20,810 bases of DNA from Dysgonamonadaceae bacterium (lineage in GTDB: Bacteria > Bacteroidota > Bacteroidia > Bacteroidales > Azobacteroidaceae): positions 1 through 20,810 of the forward strand of contig JAIRKG010000140.1 of the NCBI GenBank assembly GCA_031260235.1, written 5' to 3'. The notes below the pieces were generated by a model, which was not told where the DNA came from, ran no database searches, and saw nothing but the letters and a program-made list of their open reading frames with translations. Each line of letters opens with the position of its first letter. Within the stretch, counting starts at the first letter, position 1. Of this stretch, positions 1-10,867 are shown piece after piece. The position numbers and the translations under genes were made by a program.

Positions 1-188
1 ATATCGGCAACAACGCCGGAGTTTACCTTAATGGTGTTGATTGTCGGCGAGCCGTTGCCTGTGATTGTGTAAGTCCCGTTCGCCGTGATTACGATGTTGC
101 TGCCGGTGTTAATATTGAAAGTTTGCGCCTGCGCCTGCGAAAGGCAAAGCAGGCATACCGCTGCCGTCAAGTAAATTTTCAGGTTCAT
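1..188 (-). CDS. Secreted protein of unknown function, N-terminal fragment (runs off left edge)
   Basis: Sixty-two codons are visible from an ATG at 186-188. Residues 1-22 form a typical signal peptide: a Lys at position 4, a hydrophobic core with AAVCLLCL, and an AQAQ cleavage region. The mature start is rich in Thr, Asn, Ile and Gly with short alternating beta-strand patterns (TFNINTGSNIVITANGTYTI), as in extracellular beta-rich or beta-helical surface proteins of Bacteroidota. No enzyme motif is visible in this piece. A well-matched promoter lies about 30 bases upstream, so it is probably transcribed on its own and not from rpoC, which ends with a terminator 400 bp upstream. The start is supported by the signal peptide and the promoter spacing. 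The function is unknown and the rest of the gene is outside the window. Confidence 0.75.
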   Translation of the reverse strand, partial: MNLKIYLTAAVCLLCLSQAQAQTFNINTGSNIVITANGTYTITGNGSPTINTIKVNSGVVAD

Positions 189-215
189 ATAGTATACGGT
201 GTATTGATTTGACGG

Positions 216-246
216 CAAAGATACACATCGTTTTTGGTGATGCAAA
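216..246 (-). promoter_or_regulatory. Bacteroidota-type promoter of the left-edge secreted protein gene
   Basis: On the minus strand TTTG (243-246) and TATCTTTG (216-223) are separated by 19 bases, a full match to the Bacteroidota primary sigma pattern TTTG-N19-TAnnTTTG. Transcription would start near 209, giving a leader of about 20 bases before the ATG at 188. Confidence 0.7.
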
Positions 247-290
247 TAGATTTGATGAAATAACGGGGGTTTTGGAGGGTAATGACGCAG

Positions 291-575
291 AGGGGTTTTC
301 CCTGGATTGCCGCGCCGCTATCGCGGCTCGTCATTGCGAGGCGGGGGCGCAAAGTCGTAGGCGTCACCCAGAGGCGAAGCCGAAGCAATCCAGGAATTGC
401 AATGACGAAGTGGGGTTTTTCTCTGGATTGCTTCGCCGCTATCGCGGCTCGCAATGACGAGAAGGGCAGGCGGCTGAAGCGAGGGGGAGACTTCCCCCGC
501 GAGATTAATTTTTAATGGAGGGGCGGTTTTTTCTCCGGATTGCTTCACTGCTTCGCAGTTCGCAATGACGGGGGC
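291..575. repeat. Cluster of four REP-like interspersed palindromic repeats
   Basis: Four related units are visible at about 291-340 (plus), 329-393 (inverted), 411-460 (plus) and 521-570 (plus). Each plus unit has a G-run followed by T-rich sequence, then TGGATTGCTTCG or a variant, a short hairpin, and CTCGCAATGACG or a variant. The central hairpins differ: GCCGC/GCGGC in units 1 and 3, but ACTGC/GCAGT in unit 4, so pairing is kept while the sequence changes. This is the behaviour of REP or MITE-like intergenic repeats. Short open frames over this stretch are by-products of the repeats. Together with the adjacent promoter and terminator the cluster fills the 189-641 gap; I see no gene in it. 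Confidence 0.7.
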
Positions 576-584
576 GGGGCAATG

Positions 585-620
585 ACGAAAAAGGCGACGG
601 ATTCACATCCGCCGCCTTTC
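585..620 (-). terminator. Rho-independent terminator after rpoC
   Basis: A hairpin is formed by 590-602 and 607-619: 12 pairs with one A/C mismatch around a 4-base loop. Read on the minus strand it is followed by TTTTTCG. It starts 22 bases beyond the rpoC stop codon and is the likely end of the rpoBC transcript. A single hairpin arm reads GGCGGCGGAT. Confidence 0.8.
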
Positions 621-641
621 AAATCAAACGAAAAAAAGAGG

Positions 642-3600
642 CTATAATTGATGTCTCGAAATCGAATCCTCATACCGTTCAAAATCCTCCTGATCTGCAA
701 TAGCGCTATGGAAACGAATTGGAAAAAATGGCGTCCGCTCCATTTCGTCCCTGTTGTTGACAATAAGCCGGCTATACTCTTTCAAACCGGTACCTGCCGG
801 TATCAGATGACCGCAAATCACGTTTTCTTTCATGCCTTCCAAATAATCAATCTTGCCGTTAATGGCGGCTTCGTTCAACACTTTGGTCGTTTCCTGGAAG
901 GAGGCGGCCGACATGAAACTTGTCGTCTGTAAGGCAGCCCGCGTGATTCCCTGCAATACCGGATTGGCTGTTGCGGGAACGGCGTCGCGCGCTTCTACCG
1001 GTCTCAAATCCCGACGTTTCAAGGTTGAATTTTCGTCGCGAAGTTTACGTGCAGTAACAATTTGCCCCGGTTTCATATTGGAAGAATCGCCGGAATCCAA
1101 AACGACTTTCTTGTTCCAAATACGGTCGTTTTCTTCCATCATTTCCTGTTTGTCAATCAATTGCTGTTCGAGGAAACGGGTATCGCCCGGTTCAAGAATT
1201 TCAACTTTACGCATCATTTGGCGTACAATCACTTCAAAGTGTTTGTCGTTGATTTTCACGCCTTGCAGGCGGTAAACGTCCTGAACTTCGTTTACAATAT
1301 ATTCCTGGACAGCCGTAAGCCCATTGATAGCCAGAATATCCGAAGGCGTAACGGCACCGTCGGAAAGCGGCGTTCCGGCACGAACATAGTCGTTTTCCTG
1401 AACCAAAATTTGTTTGGAAAGCGGAATCAGATAAATCTTATATTCACCTGATTTGGGAGTTACAATCACTTCCCTGTTCCCGCGTTTGATTTTCCCGAAC
1501 GAAATTTCACCGTCAATTTCGGAAACCACAGCCGGATTCGATGGGTTGCGAGCCTCGAATAATTCCGTTACGCGCGGAAGCCCACCCGTGATATCGCCTG
1601 CTTTGCCGACGGCACGCGGAATTTTTACCAGCACTTCGCCTAATTTGATTTCATCGCCTTCTTCCTTCACAATGTGAGCGCCCAAAGGCAAGTTATAGGT
1701 TTTCAGAACAGCATTTTCATTGCTGATAATTTGCGCAGCTGGCACTTTGGCGCGGTCGCGCGATTCGACAATAATTTTTTCCCGCAAACCGGTCGTATCG
1801 TCGTATTCTATTTTATAAGTTGAATTTTCGATTAAGTTTTCAAACTTAATCTTACCCGAAACTTCCGATACGATAACCGCATTGAACGGGTCCCATTCGA
1901 TAATCAAATCTCCTTTTTTCACCGTATCGCCCGATTTAAAGAATAATTTGGCGGCATACGGGATGTTATGGGAAGACAATGCAATTTTCGTATGCGGATC
2001 AATAATACGCAGTTCAGCCAAACGGCTGATTACGATTTGATACGGATTTCCCTGCTCGTCGGTAACATCTACGGTACGAAGTTCGTCAATTTCCAGAATA
2101 CCGTCGTATTTGGCGGTCAGGTTGTTTTCGGCTGCAATATTTGAAGCGATACCGCCCACGTGGAAAGTACGCAAAGTCAGCTGAGTACCAGGCTCGCCGA
2201 TTGACTGGGCAGCAATCACGCCGACTGCCTCGCCTTTCTGAACCATGCGTCCGGTAGCCAAATTGCGTCCGTAACATTTGGCGCAGACGCCTTTCTTCGA
2301 TTCGCAAGTCAGCACCGAACGAATTTCAACGCGCTCAATGGGCGATTTTTCAATGATTTCCGCTTCGTCTTCGGTAATTTCATCACCCGCGCGGACAATA
2401 ATTTCTCCGGTAACAGGGTGCTGTATATCATGCACGGAAACACGCCCCAAAATGCGTTCGTAAAGGGAAGTGACCGTTTCTTCATTGTTTTTCAGTTCCA
2501 TAGTGACCAACCCGCGCAAAGTGCCGCAGTCTTCTTCGTTGATGATCACGTCGTGGGAAACATCAACCAGACGTCGCGTCAGATAACCGGCGTCGGCTGT
2601 TTTCAGAGCCGTATCTGCCAAACCTTTGCGAGCGCCGTGCGTAGAAATAAAATATTCCAGCATCGACAAACCTTCTTTGAAGTTCGAGAGAATCGGGTTT
2701 TCGATGATTTGTCCGCCTTCAGCCCCGCTCTTTTGAGGTTTAGCCATCAATCCGCGCATACCGGACAACTGGCGGATTTGTTCTTTCGAACCGCGAGCGC
2801 CGGAATCCAGCATCATGCATACCGAGTTAAATCCTTGATTATCTTCGCGCAACTGCTTAATCAAAATATCAGACAAGCGGGAATTTACGTGCGTCCAAGT
2901 ATCAATAATCTGGTTATAACGTTCGTTATAGGTAATGAAACCCATGTTGTAGTTATTCAAAATTTGTTCTACTTCGTCGTAACCTTCTTTCACCAGTTGC
3001 TCTTTTTTATTCGGAATGATAATGTCTTCCAGATTGAACGACAAGCCACCCTTAAAAGCCATCGTATAACCTAAATTCTTAATGTCGTCAAGGAATTGCG
3101 CAGTTCTTGCCACACCGCAAACTTTGATGACTTTACCGATAATGTCGCGCAACGATTTTTTGGAAAGAATCTCATTGATAAAGCCTACCTGTTTCGGGAC
3201 AAATTCATTGACAATCACGCGGCCAACCGAAGTTTCCACGCAATGATTAATCGGCTTGTCTTTGACAACGTCATCAACATAAATCTTTATTTTGGCATGA
3301 ATGTCTACCCGCCCATTGTCGTAAGCGACAATGGCTTCTTCGGGACCGTAAAATGTCAAGCCTTCTCCTTGTGCGCCGTCACGTAAGCGAGTGATGTAAT
3401 ATAATCCCAAAACCATGTCTTGCGAAGGTACTGTAATCGGCGCTCCATTGGCGGGATTCAAAATATTGTGCGAAGCCAGCATTAATATTTGTGCTTCGAG
3501 AATCGCTTCATTTCCAAGTGGAAGATGAACGGCCATCTGGTCGCCATCGAAGTCGGCATTGAAAGCCGTACAGGAGAGCGGGTGCAATTGAATTGCCTTG

Positions 3601-4961
3601 CCTTCGATCATTTTGGGTTGGAAAGCCTGAATACCCAGGCGGTGCAAGGTCGGAGCGCGGTTCAGCAACACCGGATGCCCTTTCATCACATATTCGAGGA
3701 TATCCCAAACGACCGGTTCTTTCCTGTCCACTATCTTTTTTGCCGATTTAACGGTTTTGACAATTCCCCGGTCGATTAATTTGCGTATGATAAACGGCTT
3801 GTATAATTCTGCCGCCATATTTTTAGGAATACCACATTCGTGCATTTTCAATTCGGGACCTACCACAACTACCGAACGCGCCGAATAGTCGACCCGTTTA
3901 CCCAGCAGGTTTTGACGGAAACGTCCCTGTTTTCCTTTCAAACTGTCGGACAGGGATTTCAGCGGACGGTTGGCGTCGGTTTTGACAGCGCTCGACTTGC
4001 GGGAATTGTCAAACAGCGAATCGACGGATTCTTGAAGCATCCGTTTTTCGTTTCTCAGAATCACTTCCGGCGCTTTGATTTCGATCAGACGTTTCAGCCG
4101 GTTGTTACGGATAATCACCCTGCGATATAAATCATTCAAATCGGAAGTGGCGAAACGGCCGCCGTCCAATGGAACCAAAGGCCGTAATTCGGGGGGAATG
4201 ACCGGAACAATTTTCACAACCATCCATTCGGGACGGTTTTTCTCTTTCGACTGACGGAATGATTCCACAACCTGCAATCGTTTCAACGCCTCGTTTTTCC
4301 GTTGTTGCGACGAATCGCTGTCTGCTTTGTGACGCAGTTCGTAAGATAATTCGTCCAAATCCAATCTTGCCAGCAAATCGTAAATCGCTTCCGCCCCCAT
4401 CTTGGCAATAAACTTATTGGGGTCCGAATCTTCCAATAGCTGGTTTTCTTTCGGAAGATTATCTATAATATCCAAATATTCTTCTTCGGCAAGCAGGTCG
4501 TATGTATTCCTGTCGGTAATAATACCCGGCTGAATAACCACATAACGTTCGTAATAAATAATCGCATCCATCTTCTTTGTCGGCAATCCCAACAAATAAC
4601 CGATTTTATTGGGCAGGGAACGGAAATACCAGATGTGTGCCACCGGCACAACAAGATGGATATGCCCCATCCGTTCGCGGCGGACTTTCTTTTCCGTAAC
4701 TTCCACCCCGCAACGGTCGCAAATGATTCCTTTGTAACGGATTCTTTTGTATTTGCCGCAATGACATTCGTAATCTTTTACGGGACCGAAAATCCGTTCG
4801 CAGAACAAGCCGTCGCGTTCGGGCTTGTAGGTACGGTAATTGATGGTTTCCGGTTTTAGAACTTCTCCACTTGATTGACTTAAGATTTCATCGGGAGAAG
4901 CCAATCCGATGATTATCTTTGAAAAACTGTTTTTTGTTTTAATTTCTTTTCTGAAAGCCAT
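642..4961 (-). CDS. rpoC: DNA-directed RNA polymerase subunit beta'
   Basis: The protein is 1439 residues, close to the usual Bacteroidales length. It forms the clamp and half of the active centre of RNA polymerase. The N-terminal zinc ribbon has Cys66, Cys68, Cys81 and Cys84. The catalytic loop NADFDGDQ at 468-475 holds the three aspartates (470, 472, 474) that bind the essential magnesium. A second zinc-binding cluster ([11 protein letters not shown]) lies near residue 885. The C-terminal third includes the [17 protein letters not shown] segment typical of beta'. The ATG at 4959-4961 gives the expected start [10 protein letters not shown], and the stop is TAG at 642. It follows rpoB after a 280-bp gap, wider than the other gaps of this cluster, and is followed by a terminator. 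No frameshift or missing motif was seen. Confidence 0.98.
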   Translation of the reverse strand: MAFRKEIKTKNSFSKIIIGLASPDEILSQSSGEVLKPETINYRTYKPERDGLFCERIFGPVKDYECHCGKYKRIRYKGIICDRCGVEVTEKKVRRERMGHIHLVVPVAHIWYFRSLPNKIGYLLGLPTKKMDAIIYYERYVVIQPGIITDRNTYDLLAEEEYLDIIDNLPKENQLLEDSDPNKFIAKMGAEAIYDLLARLDLDELSYELRHKADSDSSQQRKNEALKRLQVVESFRQSKEKNRPEWMVVKIVPVIPPELRPLVPLDGGRFATSDLNDLYRRVIIRNNRLKRLIEIKAPEVILRNEKRMLQESVDSLFDNSRKSSAVKTDANRPLKSLSDSLKGKQGRFRQNLLGKRVDYSARSVVVVGPELKMHECGIPKNMAAELYKPFIIRKLIDRGIVKTVKSAKKIVDRKEPVVWDILEYVMKGHPVLLNRAPTLHRLGIQAFQPKMIEGKAIQLHPLSCTAFNADFDGDQMAVHLPLGNEAILEAQILMLASHNILNPANGAPITVPSQDMVLGLYYITRLRDGAQGEGLTFYGPEEAIVAYDNGRVDIHAKIKIYVDDVVKDKPINHCVETSVGRVIVNEFVPKQVGFINEILSKKSLRDIIGKVIKVCGVARTAQFLDDIKNLGYTMAFKGGLSFNLEDIIIPNKKEQLVKEGYDEVEQILNNYNMGFITYNERYNQIIDTWTHVNSRLSDILIKQLREDNQGFNSVCMMLDSGARGSKEQIRQLSGMRGLMAKPQKSGAEGGQIIENPILSNFKEGLSMLEYFISTHGARKGLADTALKTADAGYLTRRLVDVSHDVIINEEDCGTLRGLVTMELKNNEETVTSLYERILGRVSVHDIQHPVTGEIIVRAGDEITEDEAEIIEKSPIERVEIRSVLTCESKKGVCAKCYGRNLATGRMVQKGEAVGVIAAQSIGEPGTQLTLRTFHVGGIASNIAAENNLTAKYDGILEIDELRTVDVTDEQGNPYQIVISRLAELRIIDPHTKIALSSHNIPYAAKLFFKSGDTVKKGDLIIEWDPFNAVIVSEVSGKIKFENLIENSTYKIEYDDTTGLREKIIVESRDRAKVPAAQIISNENAVLKTYNLPLGAHIVKEEGDEIKLGEVLVKIPRAVGKAGDITGGLPRVTELFEARNPSNPAVVSEIDGEISFGKIKRGNREVIVTPKSGEYKIYLIPLSKQILVQENDYVRAGTPLSDGAVTPSDILAINGLTAVQEYIVNEVQDVYRLQGVKINDKHFEVIVRQMMRKVEILEPGDTRFLEQQLIDKQEMMEENDRIWNKKVVLDSGDSSNMKPGQIVTARKLRDENSTLKRRDLRPVEARDAVPATANPVLQGITRAALQTTSFMSAASFQETTKVLNEAAINGKIDYLEGMKENVICGHLIPAGTGLKEYSRLIVNNRDEMERTPFFPIRFHSAIADQEDFERYEDSISRHQL

Positions 4962-4985
4962 AATTTTGAGAACTAAAAGAGAGTG

Positions 4986-5114
4986 TTATCTTGCAATAGT
5001 GAAAGTAATTGTTTTATGCCCTTCGATAAGCGCCTCTATGACTGTCTTAAAGAAGTTGTAATGGGCGCCGTTAGGCAAGTAGTGAAATAATAATACTTTC
5101 AACCGAATCTTAAC
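4986..5114 (-). pseudogene. Possible remnant of an unrelated gene in the rpoB-rpoC gap
   Basis: The minus strand carries an open stretch of 42 codons, bounded by TGA upstream and TAA at 4986-4988. It reads with protein-like composition, including LPNGAHYNFFKTVIEALIEG. There is no ATG; only a TTG could start it. The pattern 'LPNGAHxxFxxxV' recalls the N-termini of a family of uncharacterised Bacteroidales proteins (of the DUF6261 type), but this is from memory and not from a search. It may be a decayed insertion that widened the rpoB-rpoC gap to 280 bp. A chance open frame is the main alternative. The remaining part of the gap (5118-5241) is AT-rich with no clear promoter. Confidence 0.3.
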
Positions 5115-5241
5115 TCAAAAATTTAAAATAACTAATTTTAAAAATATATTAATAGCATATTCCTTTGTTAGGGAAATTCGCTTTTAGACAGAAGTGAGGT
5201 TTTCCTGCGTAGAAAAAGTCCCGTTTGGTGTTTATCCAAAT

Positions 5242-8200
5242 TTACTCTAATGTAACACTCAAAGCAAGTCCTCTTATTTCGTGGAGCAACACATTCAACG
5301 ATTCGGGAATTCCCGGCGCAGGCATCGGCTCGCCTTTCACGATAGCCTCATAAGCCCTGGAACGTCCAACCACATCGTCTGACTTGATAGTCAATATTTC
5401 TTGAAGGATGAATGATGCGCCAAAAGCTTCCAGTGCCCAGACTTCCATTTCTCCGAAACGCTGTCCGCCGAATTGCGCCTTACCGCCCAAAGGCTGCTGC
5501 GTAATCAACGAATAAGGTCCTATTGAGCGGGCATGCATCTTATCATCCACCATGTGTCCGAGCTTCAACATGTAGATTACACCAACTGTAGCTGGCTGGT
5601 CAAAACGGTCACCCGTTCCGCCGTCGTAGAGGTAAGTCTTGCCGTAGCGAGGGATGCCGGCTTTGTCTGTCCAGTTGTTCAAATCGTCCAAAGAAGCGCC
5701 GTCGAAAATAGGCGTTGCAAACTTCAAACCGAGATTTTTACCCGACCAGCCCAAAACTGTTTCAAAAATTTGTCCCAGATTCATGCGGGAAGGCACGCCC
5801 AGCGGGTTCAAAACGATATCTACAATCGTTCCGTCTGCCAAGAAAGGCATATCTTCGTCGCGCACAATCCGCGAAACGATCCCTTTATTTCCATGGCGTC
5901 CGGCCATCTTGTCGCCTACCTGCAACTTGCGTTTCTTGGCAACATATACCTTTGCCATTTGAACGATTCCGGAAGGCAATTCGTCCCCAATCGTATAATC
6001 AAGTTTCTTGCGTCGAAATTCGGCGGCGTATTCTTTATATTTTTTCAAATAATTGATAATTATATCGCGAATCATTTTATTTCTGGCAGTGTCTAAAGTC
6101 CACTTACCGACTTGCACGGACATATAATCAATCTTGTTTAATTCTTCCCTTGTAAACCGCGTTCCTTTCGTGATAATGTCCACATTCATGAAATCTTTCA
6201 CACCTTGCGACACTTTACCTTCGGTAAGCGCATATAATTTATCAATTAGCTTTTCCCTGAGGGTTTTTGCATTTTTTTCAAAAGCATCATCCAAATGCGG
6301 CAGTTTTACTTTATCGCTCAACCGATGTTTCCGCTTGTCGGCGCCTGCTTTCGAGAAAAGATTGCGTCTGATAACGATGCCTTTCAACGATGGCGAAGCT
6401 TTCAACGAAGCGTCTTTCACATCGCCCGCTTTCTCACCGAAAATAGCGCGGAGCAGTTTTTCTTCCGGCGAAGGATCGGATTCTCCTTTCGGCGTAATTT
6501 TACCGATAAGGATGTCGCCGGGTTCTACCCGCGCCCCGACGCGGATAATACCTTGTTCGTCCAAATCTTTGGTCGCTTCTTCGCTGACATTGGGAATATC
6601 CGCCGTCAATTCTTCCGTGCCCCGTTTGGTTTCGCGAACTTCCAAAATATATTCGTCCACATGTACCGAAGTGAAAATATCTTCCCGCACAACCCTTTCG
6701 CTGATTACAACCGCATCTTCAAAGTTATAACCTTTCCAGGGCATGAACGCCACTTTTAAGTTTTTCCCGATTGCCAATTCTCCATTTTGAGTAGAATAAC
6801 CTTCCGTAAGGATCTGGTTTTTGACCACGTGATCGCCTATTTTAATAATCGGGCGTAAATCAACAGTCGTACTCTGGTTTGTTTTCCTGAATTTCGGAAT
6901 ATTATAGGATTTAATCGGCGAATCGAAACTGACAAATTCTTCCTCTTTGGTACGGTCATATTCAATATCAATGCGGGTTGCATCCACATAAATCACCCTA
7001 CCCTGTCCTTCTGCGACAATCTGTGTCCTGGAGTCCATAATCAACCTGCCTTCGATGCCTGTTCCGACAATCGGAGCTTCGGAAGTCATTAGAGGAACAG
7101 CCTGGCGCATCATGTTTGAACCCATCAAAGCGCGGTTGGCATCGTCATGTTCAAGGAACGGAATCAATGAGGCGGCAATCGAAGCGATCTGTGTGGGCGA
7201 AACATCCATCAATTCTACTGCTTCCGGTTCAACTATCGGATAATCCGCATCCTGACGCGCTTTAACGCGGTTGTGTATAAAAACGCCGTCATTATCCAGT
7301 GGCGCATTTCCTTGTGCAATGATTTTTCCTTCTTCTTCTTCTGCCGTCAGATAAGTAATACCATTATCCGTTAAATCCACTTTTTTATTGGAAACTACAT
7401 GGTAAGGCGTTTCAATAAATCCAAGTTCGTTGATTTTCGCATATACGCAAAGCGACGAAATCAAACCGATATTCGGGCCTTCCGGCGTTTCAATCGGACA
7501 GAGGCGGCCGTAATGCGTATAGTGTACGTCACGAACTTCAAAACCGGCGCGTTCACGCGACAAACCGCCGGGACCCAAAGCAGACATACGGCGTTTGTGT
7601 GTAATTTCCGCCAACGGATTGGTCTGATCCATGAATTGCGACAAAGCATTCGTCCCGAAAAACGAATTGACTACGGAAGAAATGGTCTTCGCATTAATCA
7701 GATCGACAGGAGTAAACACTTCATTATCGCGGACATTCATGCGTTCACGAATGGTACGCGCCATGCGTGCCAAACCAAGTCCGAACTGGTTGTATAATTG
7801 TTCGCCAACGGTACGCACACGACGATTGCTCAAGTGGTCGATATCGTCCACATTGGCTTTAGAGTTGATCAGTTCTATCAGATATTTGATGATTTCAATA
7901 ATATCCTCTTTGGTAAGGACTTTCACCTCAACAGAAGTAGTCAGATTCAATTTTTTGTTGATTCTGTAACGGCCTACTTCACCCAAATTGTATCTTTTTT
8001 CGGAAAAAAACAGATTTTGTATGACTTCCCGCGCACTCGCATCATCAGCCGGCTCAGCATTTCGCAACTGACGGTAGATGTAAACCACCGCATCCCGTTC
8101 GGAGTTACTTGGATCTTTTTGCAAAGTATTGTAAATGATTGTATAATCGGAAAGATTTTTGTCTTCACGATGTAACAAAATGGTTTGAACGCCCGACCCA

Positions 8201-9066
8201 AGAATTTCTTCGATATGTTGCTGACCAATCACGGTTTCACGGTCAATTAACACTTCGTTCCGCTCGATAGAAACAACTTCGCCCGTATCTTCGTCTACAA
8301 AATCTTCCACCCAGATTCTCAACACGCGAGCAGCCAATTTCCGTCCGACGGATTGTTCCAGATTGGACATATTCACCTTAATTTCTTCGGCAAGATTGAA
8401 AATTTCCAGAATATCCTTATCGCTTTCAAAGCCGATAGCTCTTAAAAGCGTAGTTACTGGCAATTTCTTTTTCCGGTCAATGTAAGCGTACATGACATTA
8501 CTGATGTCGGTAGCAAATTCAATCCACGAACCTTTAAAAGGAATGATACGCGCCGAATATAATTTAGTCCCATTGGAATGGGTGCTTTGTCCAAAGAATA
8601 CCCCCGGAGAACGGTGTAATTGGGAAACCACAACCCTTTCAGCGCCATTGATTACAAATGTCCCTTTCGGCGTCATATAAGGTATGGAACCTAAGTAAAC
8701 ATCCTGAACCACAGTATCAAAATCTTCGTGATAGGGGTCGGTACAATAAAGTTTCATCTTCGCTTTCAGCGGAACGCTGTAAGTCAAGCCGCGTTCGACA
8801 CATTCATCAATGGAATAACGCGGGGGATCGACGAAATAATCCAAAAATTCAAGAATAAAGTTATTGCGAATATCTGCTATCGGAAAATTTTCGACAAATG
8901 CTTTGTACAAACCTTCGTTCTTTCTCTTTTCGGTTGGAGTATCTAATTGGAGGAAATCTTGAAAAGATTTCAATTGTACTTCGAGAAAATCCGGATATGC
9001 AAACGTTTTTTTTATCGAAGCAAAGTTAATTCTTTTGTCGCTGTTTATTGTTGTTATAGAAGACAT
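5242..9066 (-). CDS. rpoB: DNA-directed RNA polymerase subunit beta
   Basis: This is the beta subunit, 1274 residues from the chosen start. I chose the ATG at 9064-9066 ([17 protein letters not shown]) because it matches the usual Bacteroidales N-terminus; the frame is open for 16 more codons to an ATG at 9114, but those residues do not look conserved. The rifampicin-binding region near residues 470-500 reads [20 protein letters not shown] followed by [17 protein letters not shown]. The Asp, His and Ser positions most often changed in resistant strains are wild type. The region [10 protein letters not shown] and the C-terminal [19 protein letters not shown] segment are intact. It lies 108 bp downstream of rplL behind a hairpin with a T tract, which could set the rpoBC level relative to the ribosomal proteins. 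Confidence 0.97.
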   Translation of the reverse strand: MSSITTINSDKRINFASIKKTFAYPDFLEVQLKSFQDFLQLDTPTEKRKNEGLYKAFVENFPIADIRNNFILEFLDYFVDPPRYSIDECVERGLTYSVPLKAKMKLYCTDPYHEDFDTVVQDVYLGSIPYMTPKGTFVINGAERVVVSQLHRSPGVFFGQSTHSNGTKLYSARIIPFKGSWIEFATDISNVMYAYIDRKKKLPVTTLLRAIGFESDKDILEIFNLAEEIKVNMSNLEQSVGRKLAARVLRIWVEDFVDEDTGEVVSIERNEVLIDRETVIGQQHIEEILGSGVQTILLHREDKNLSDYTIIYNTLQKDPSNSERDAVVYIYRQLRNAEPADDASAREVIQNLFFSEKRYNLGEVGRYRINKKLNLTTSVEVKVLTKEDIIEIIKYLIELINSKANVDDIDHLSNRRVRTVGEQLYNQFGLGLARMARTIRERMNVRDNEVFTPVDLINAKTISSVVNSFFGTNALSQFMDQTNPLAEITHKRRMSALGPGGLSRERAGFEVRDVHYTHYGRLCPIETPEGPNIGLISSLCVYAKINELGFIETPYHVVSNKKVDLTDNGITYLTAEEEEGKIIAQGNAPLDNDGVFIHNRVKARQDADYPIVEPEAVELMDVSPTQIASIAASLIPFLEHDDANRALMGSNMMRQAVPLMTSEAPIVGTGIEGRLIMDSRTQIVAEGQGRVIYVDATRIDIEYDRTKEEEFVSFDSPIKSYNIPKFRKTNQSTTVDLRPIIKIGDHVVKNQILTEGYSTQNGELAIGKNLKVAFMPWKGYNFEDAVVISERVVREDIFTSVHVDEYILEVRETKRGTEELTADIPNVSEEATKDLDEQGIIRVGARVEPGDILIGKITPKGESDPSPEEKLLRAIFGEKAGDVKDASLKASPSLKGIVIRRNLFSKAGADKRKHRLSDKVKLPHLDDAFEKNAKTLREKLIDKLYALTEGKVSQGVKDFMNVDIITKGTRFTREELNKIDYMSVQVGKWTLDTARNKMIRDIIINYLKKYKEYAAEFRRKKLDYTIGDELPSGIVQMAKVYVAKKRKLQVGDKMAGRHGNKGIVSRIVRDEDMPFLADGTIVDIVLNPLGVPSRMNLGQIFETVLGWSGKNLGLKFATPIFDGASLDDLNNWTDKAGIPRYGKTYLYDGGTGDRFDQPATVGVIYMLKLGHMVDDKMHARSIGPYSLITQQPLGGKAQFGGQRFGEMEVWALEAFGASFILQEILTIKSDDVVGRSRAYEAIVKGEPMPAPGIPESLNVLLHEIRGLALSVTLE

Positions 9067-9111
9067 TATGAAGATATTTGGACGAAATTGATTATGTATT
9101 GAAAATAGACA

Positions 9112-9149
9112 CAAAAAGGTTAAGAACCTTCTAAAGGAGATTCTTAACC
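9112..9149 (-). terminator. Terminator or attenuator between rplL and rpoB
   Basis: Bases 9118-9126 (GGTTAAGAA) pair perfectly with 9141-9149 (TTCTTAACC), and CCTT/AAGG can pair inside the loop. On the minus strand the stem is followed by TTTTTGTG. It starts 25 bases past the rplL stop. An attenuator at this junction is known in E. coli, where partial termination lowers rpoBC expression; the same role here is inference. Confidence 0.7.
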
Positions 9150-9174
9150 ATAGTTACCCATGAAATAGGAGCGA

Positions 9175-9549
9175 TTATTTGAGTTCAATTTCCGCGCCTG
9201 CTTCTTCCAAGGATTTTTTCAGCCCTTCGGCTTCGTCTTTGGTAGCTCCTTCTTTGATAGGCGCAGGGGCACTATCAACGATGTCTTTTGCTTCTTTCAG
9301 ACCCAAGCCAGTTAATTCTTTAACAGCTTTAACGATAGCTAATTTATTTGCGCCGACGCTTTTCAAAATTACATCGAAAGATGTTTTTTCTTCTTTTTCT
9401 TCAGTTGCGGCAACAGGACCTGCGGCAACAGCAACCGCTGCTGCGGCCGGTTCAATACCGTATTCTGTTTTAAGAATTCCAGCCAGTTCATTGACTTCCT
9501 TTACGGTTAAGTTTACTAATTGTTCAGCAAAAGCTTTTAAATCTGCCAT
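9175..9549 (-). CDS. rplL: Ribosomal protein bL12 (L7/L12)
   Basis: The protein is 124 residues, the normal length. It forms dimers on L10 in the flexible ribosomal stalk that recruits and stimulates the translational GTPases. The N-terminal dimerisation helices cover residues 1-30. An Ala-rich hinge follows (about 34-48, [16 protein letters not shown]), then an acidic stretch EEKEEK. The conserved C-terminal domain includes [20 protein letters not shown] at about 73-92. It follows rplJ by 75 bp and is followed by the attenuator-like hairpin before rpoB. Confidence 0.97.
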   Translation of the reverse strand: MADLKAFAEQLVNLTVKEVNELAGILKTEYGIEPAAAAVAVAAGPVAATEEKEEKTSFDVILKSVGANKLAIVKAVKELTGLGLKEAKDIVDSAPAPIKEGATKDEAEGLKKSLEEAGAEIELK

Positions 9550-9624
9550 AATTGTATTATTTTTAATTATTATTTTTAGTTTATAAGTAAACGAGAATTT
9601 TATCCTTAACTTGTTTATTCATTA

Positions 9625-10140
9625 TTATCTCTCACCAAGAGTTTTCAAAACCCCATGGATGGTTTGCCCACCCGATTGAAGAGCAGAAATAACATTCTTA
9701 GCCGGCGATTGCAACAAAGCGATAACATCTGCAATAAGTTCGTATTTGCTCTTGATAGAAACAAGAATATCCAGATTCTCCGCTCCTATATAGAATCCTT
9801 CCTGCACGTAAGCCGCTTTCAATTTTGGGATGTCTGTCCCTTTTGAAAAAAACTTAATCAGTTTGGCTGGACTATTGGCATTGTTTGAAAACATCACAGC
9901 CGTATTGCCCTTCAAAGCAGGATTCAGAGCGGAATAATCTCTATCTAATTGTTCCAGCGCTTTCTTAAATAAGGCGTTTTTTACAACAACTAATTTAATC
10001 TCTTCTTTATAACATTCTCTTCTCAAACTGCTTGTTCCGCCTGCGTTCAACGTAGCAATATCAGTTAAATAGAAGTGCGAATATTTACCGATGATAGTAG
10101 CAATCTGTTTGATAACAGCGGTTTTATCTTCTTTTTTCAT
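9625..10140 (-). CDS. rplJ: Ribosomal protein uL10
   Basis: The protein is 171 residues and is the base of the ribosomal stalk: it binds 23S rRNA with L11, and its C-terminal helix carries the L7/L12 dimers. The start MKKEDKTAVIKQIATIIGKY and the segment VVVKNALFKKAL are typical of the family, and the C-terminal part is the expected Leu/Ile-rich helical region. It begins 14 bp after rplA stops. There is therefore no room for the long structured L10 leader found upstream of rplJ in enterobacteria, so any autoregulation must use another site. Confidence 0.96.
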   Translation of the reverse strand: MKKEDKTAVIKQIATIIGKYSHFYLTDIATLNAGGTSSLRRECYKEEIKLVVVKNALFKKALEQLDRDYSALNPALKGNTAVMFSNNANSPAKLIKFFSKGTDIPKLKAAYVQEGFYIGAENLDILVSIKSKYELIADVIALLQSPAKNVISALQSGGQTIHGVLKTLGER

Positions 10141-10154
10141 ACATTCAATTCATT

Positions 10155-10853
10155 TTAAATTTCATCTACCGATTTAGGATCTACTTTAAGACCCGGACTC
10201 ATTGTACTTGAAAGATAAATGCTCTTTACATATGTACCCTTTGCAGCTGCAGGTTTTAACTTGTTGATTGTAGTAACAAATTCCTTTGCATTATCCTTGA
10301 TTTGTTCGGGAGTAAAAGAAACTTTACCGACAGAAGTATGAACAATTCCGGCTTTATCGACTTTGAAATCAATTTTACCCTGCTTTACTTCTTTTACGGC
10401 TTGCACCACATCATTAGTAACCGTTCCACTTTTGGGATTCGGCATCAATCCGCGAGGACCGAGTACACGACCTAAAGCACCGATTTTACCCATAATAGCC
10501 GGTTGAGTGATAATCACGTCGATATCCGTCCAACCGCCTTTTATTTTTTCGATATACTCGTCAAGACCTACATGATCGGCTCCCGCTTCTTTGGCAGCAG
10601 CTTCCTGATCGGGCGTAGTTAATACGAGAACCTTGACTTGCTTACCTGTTCCGTGAGGCAATGAAACAACGCCTCTTACCATTTGGTTAGCTTTACGGGG
10701 GTCAACACCTAAGCAGACATCAATGTCCACGGAAGCATCGAATTTGACAGTAGTGATTTCCTTCACCAAAGTCGATGCTTCTTTTAGTGTATATACCTTC
10801 CCTACTTCAACTTTGCTTAAAGCCAACTTTTGATTTTTTGTAAGTTTACTCAT
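10155..10853 (-). CDS. rplA: Ribosomal protein uL1
   Basis: The protein is 232 residues, the normal bacterial L1 length. It forms the mobile L1 stalk that interacts with E-site tRNA, and it often acts as a translational repressor of its own operon. Family signatures are visible: [18 protein letters not shown] near the N-terminus, the central [20 protein letters not shown], and KSGTVTNDV after it. The spacings to rplK and to rplJ are both 14 bp, a tight operon. Confidence 0.97.
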   Translation of the reverse strand: MSKLTKNQKLALSKVEVGKVYTLKEASTLVKEITTVKFDASVDIDVCLGVDPRKANQMVRGVVSLPHGTGKQVKVLVLTTPDQEAAAKEAGADHVGLDEYIEKIKGGWTDIDVIITQPAIMGKIGALGRVLGPRGLMPNPKSGTVTNDVVQAVKEVKQGKIDFKVDKAGIVHTSVGKVSFTPEQIKDNAKEFVTTINKLKPAAAKGTYVKSIYLSSTMSPGLKVDPKSVDEI

Positions 10854-10867
10854 CTCTATTGAAGTTT

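Noticed and set aside
185..457. Short open frames on both strands over the repeat cluster
   Set aside because: They translate the REP-like repeats, have no conserved protein character and no suitable starts; the real gene at the left edge begins at 188 in another frame.
5533..6096. Plus-strand open frame of 187 codons opposite rpoB
   Set aside because: Antisense shadow of rpoB; no family features.
9067..9114. Longer rpoB start at 9114
   Set aside because: The 16 extra residues are not typical of RpoB; the ATG at 9066 gives the standard Bacteroidales N-terminus.
9550..9624. L10-type leader or promoter between rplJ and rplL
   Set aside because: The 75 bp are AT-rich with no stable structure or consensus promoter.
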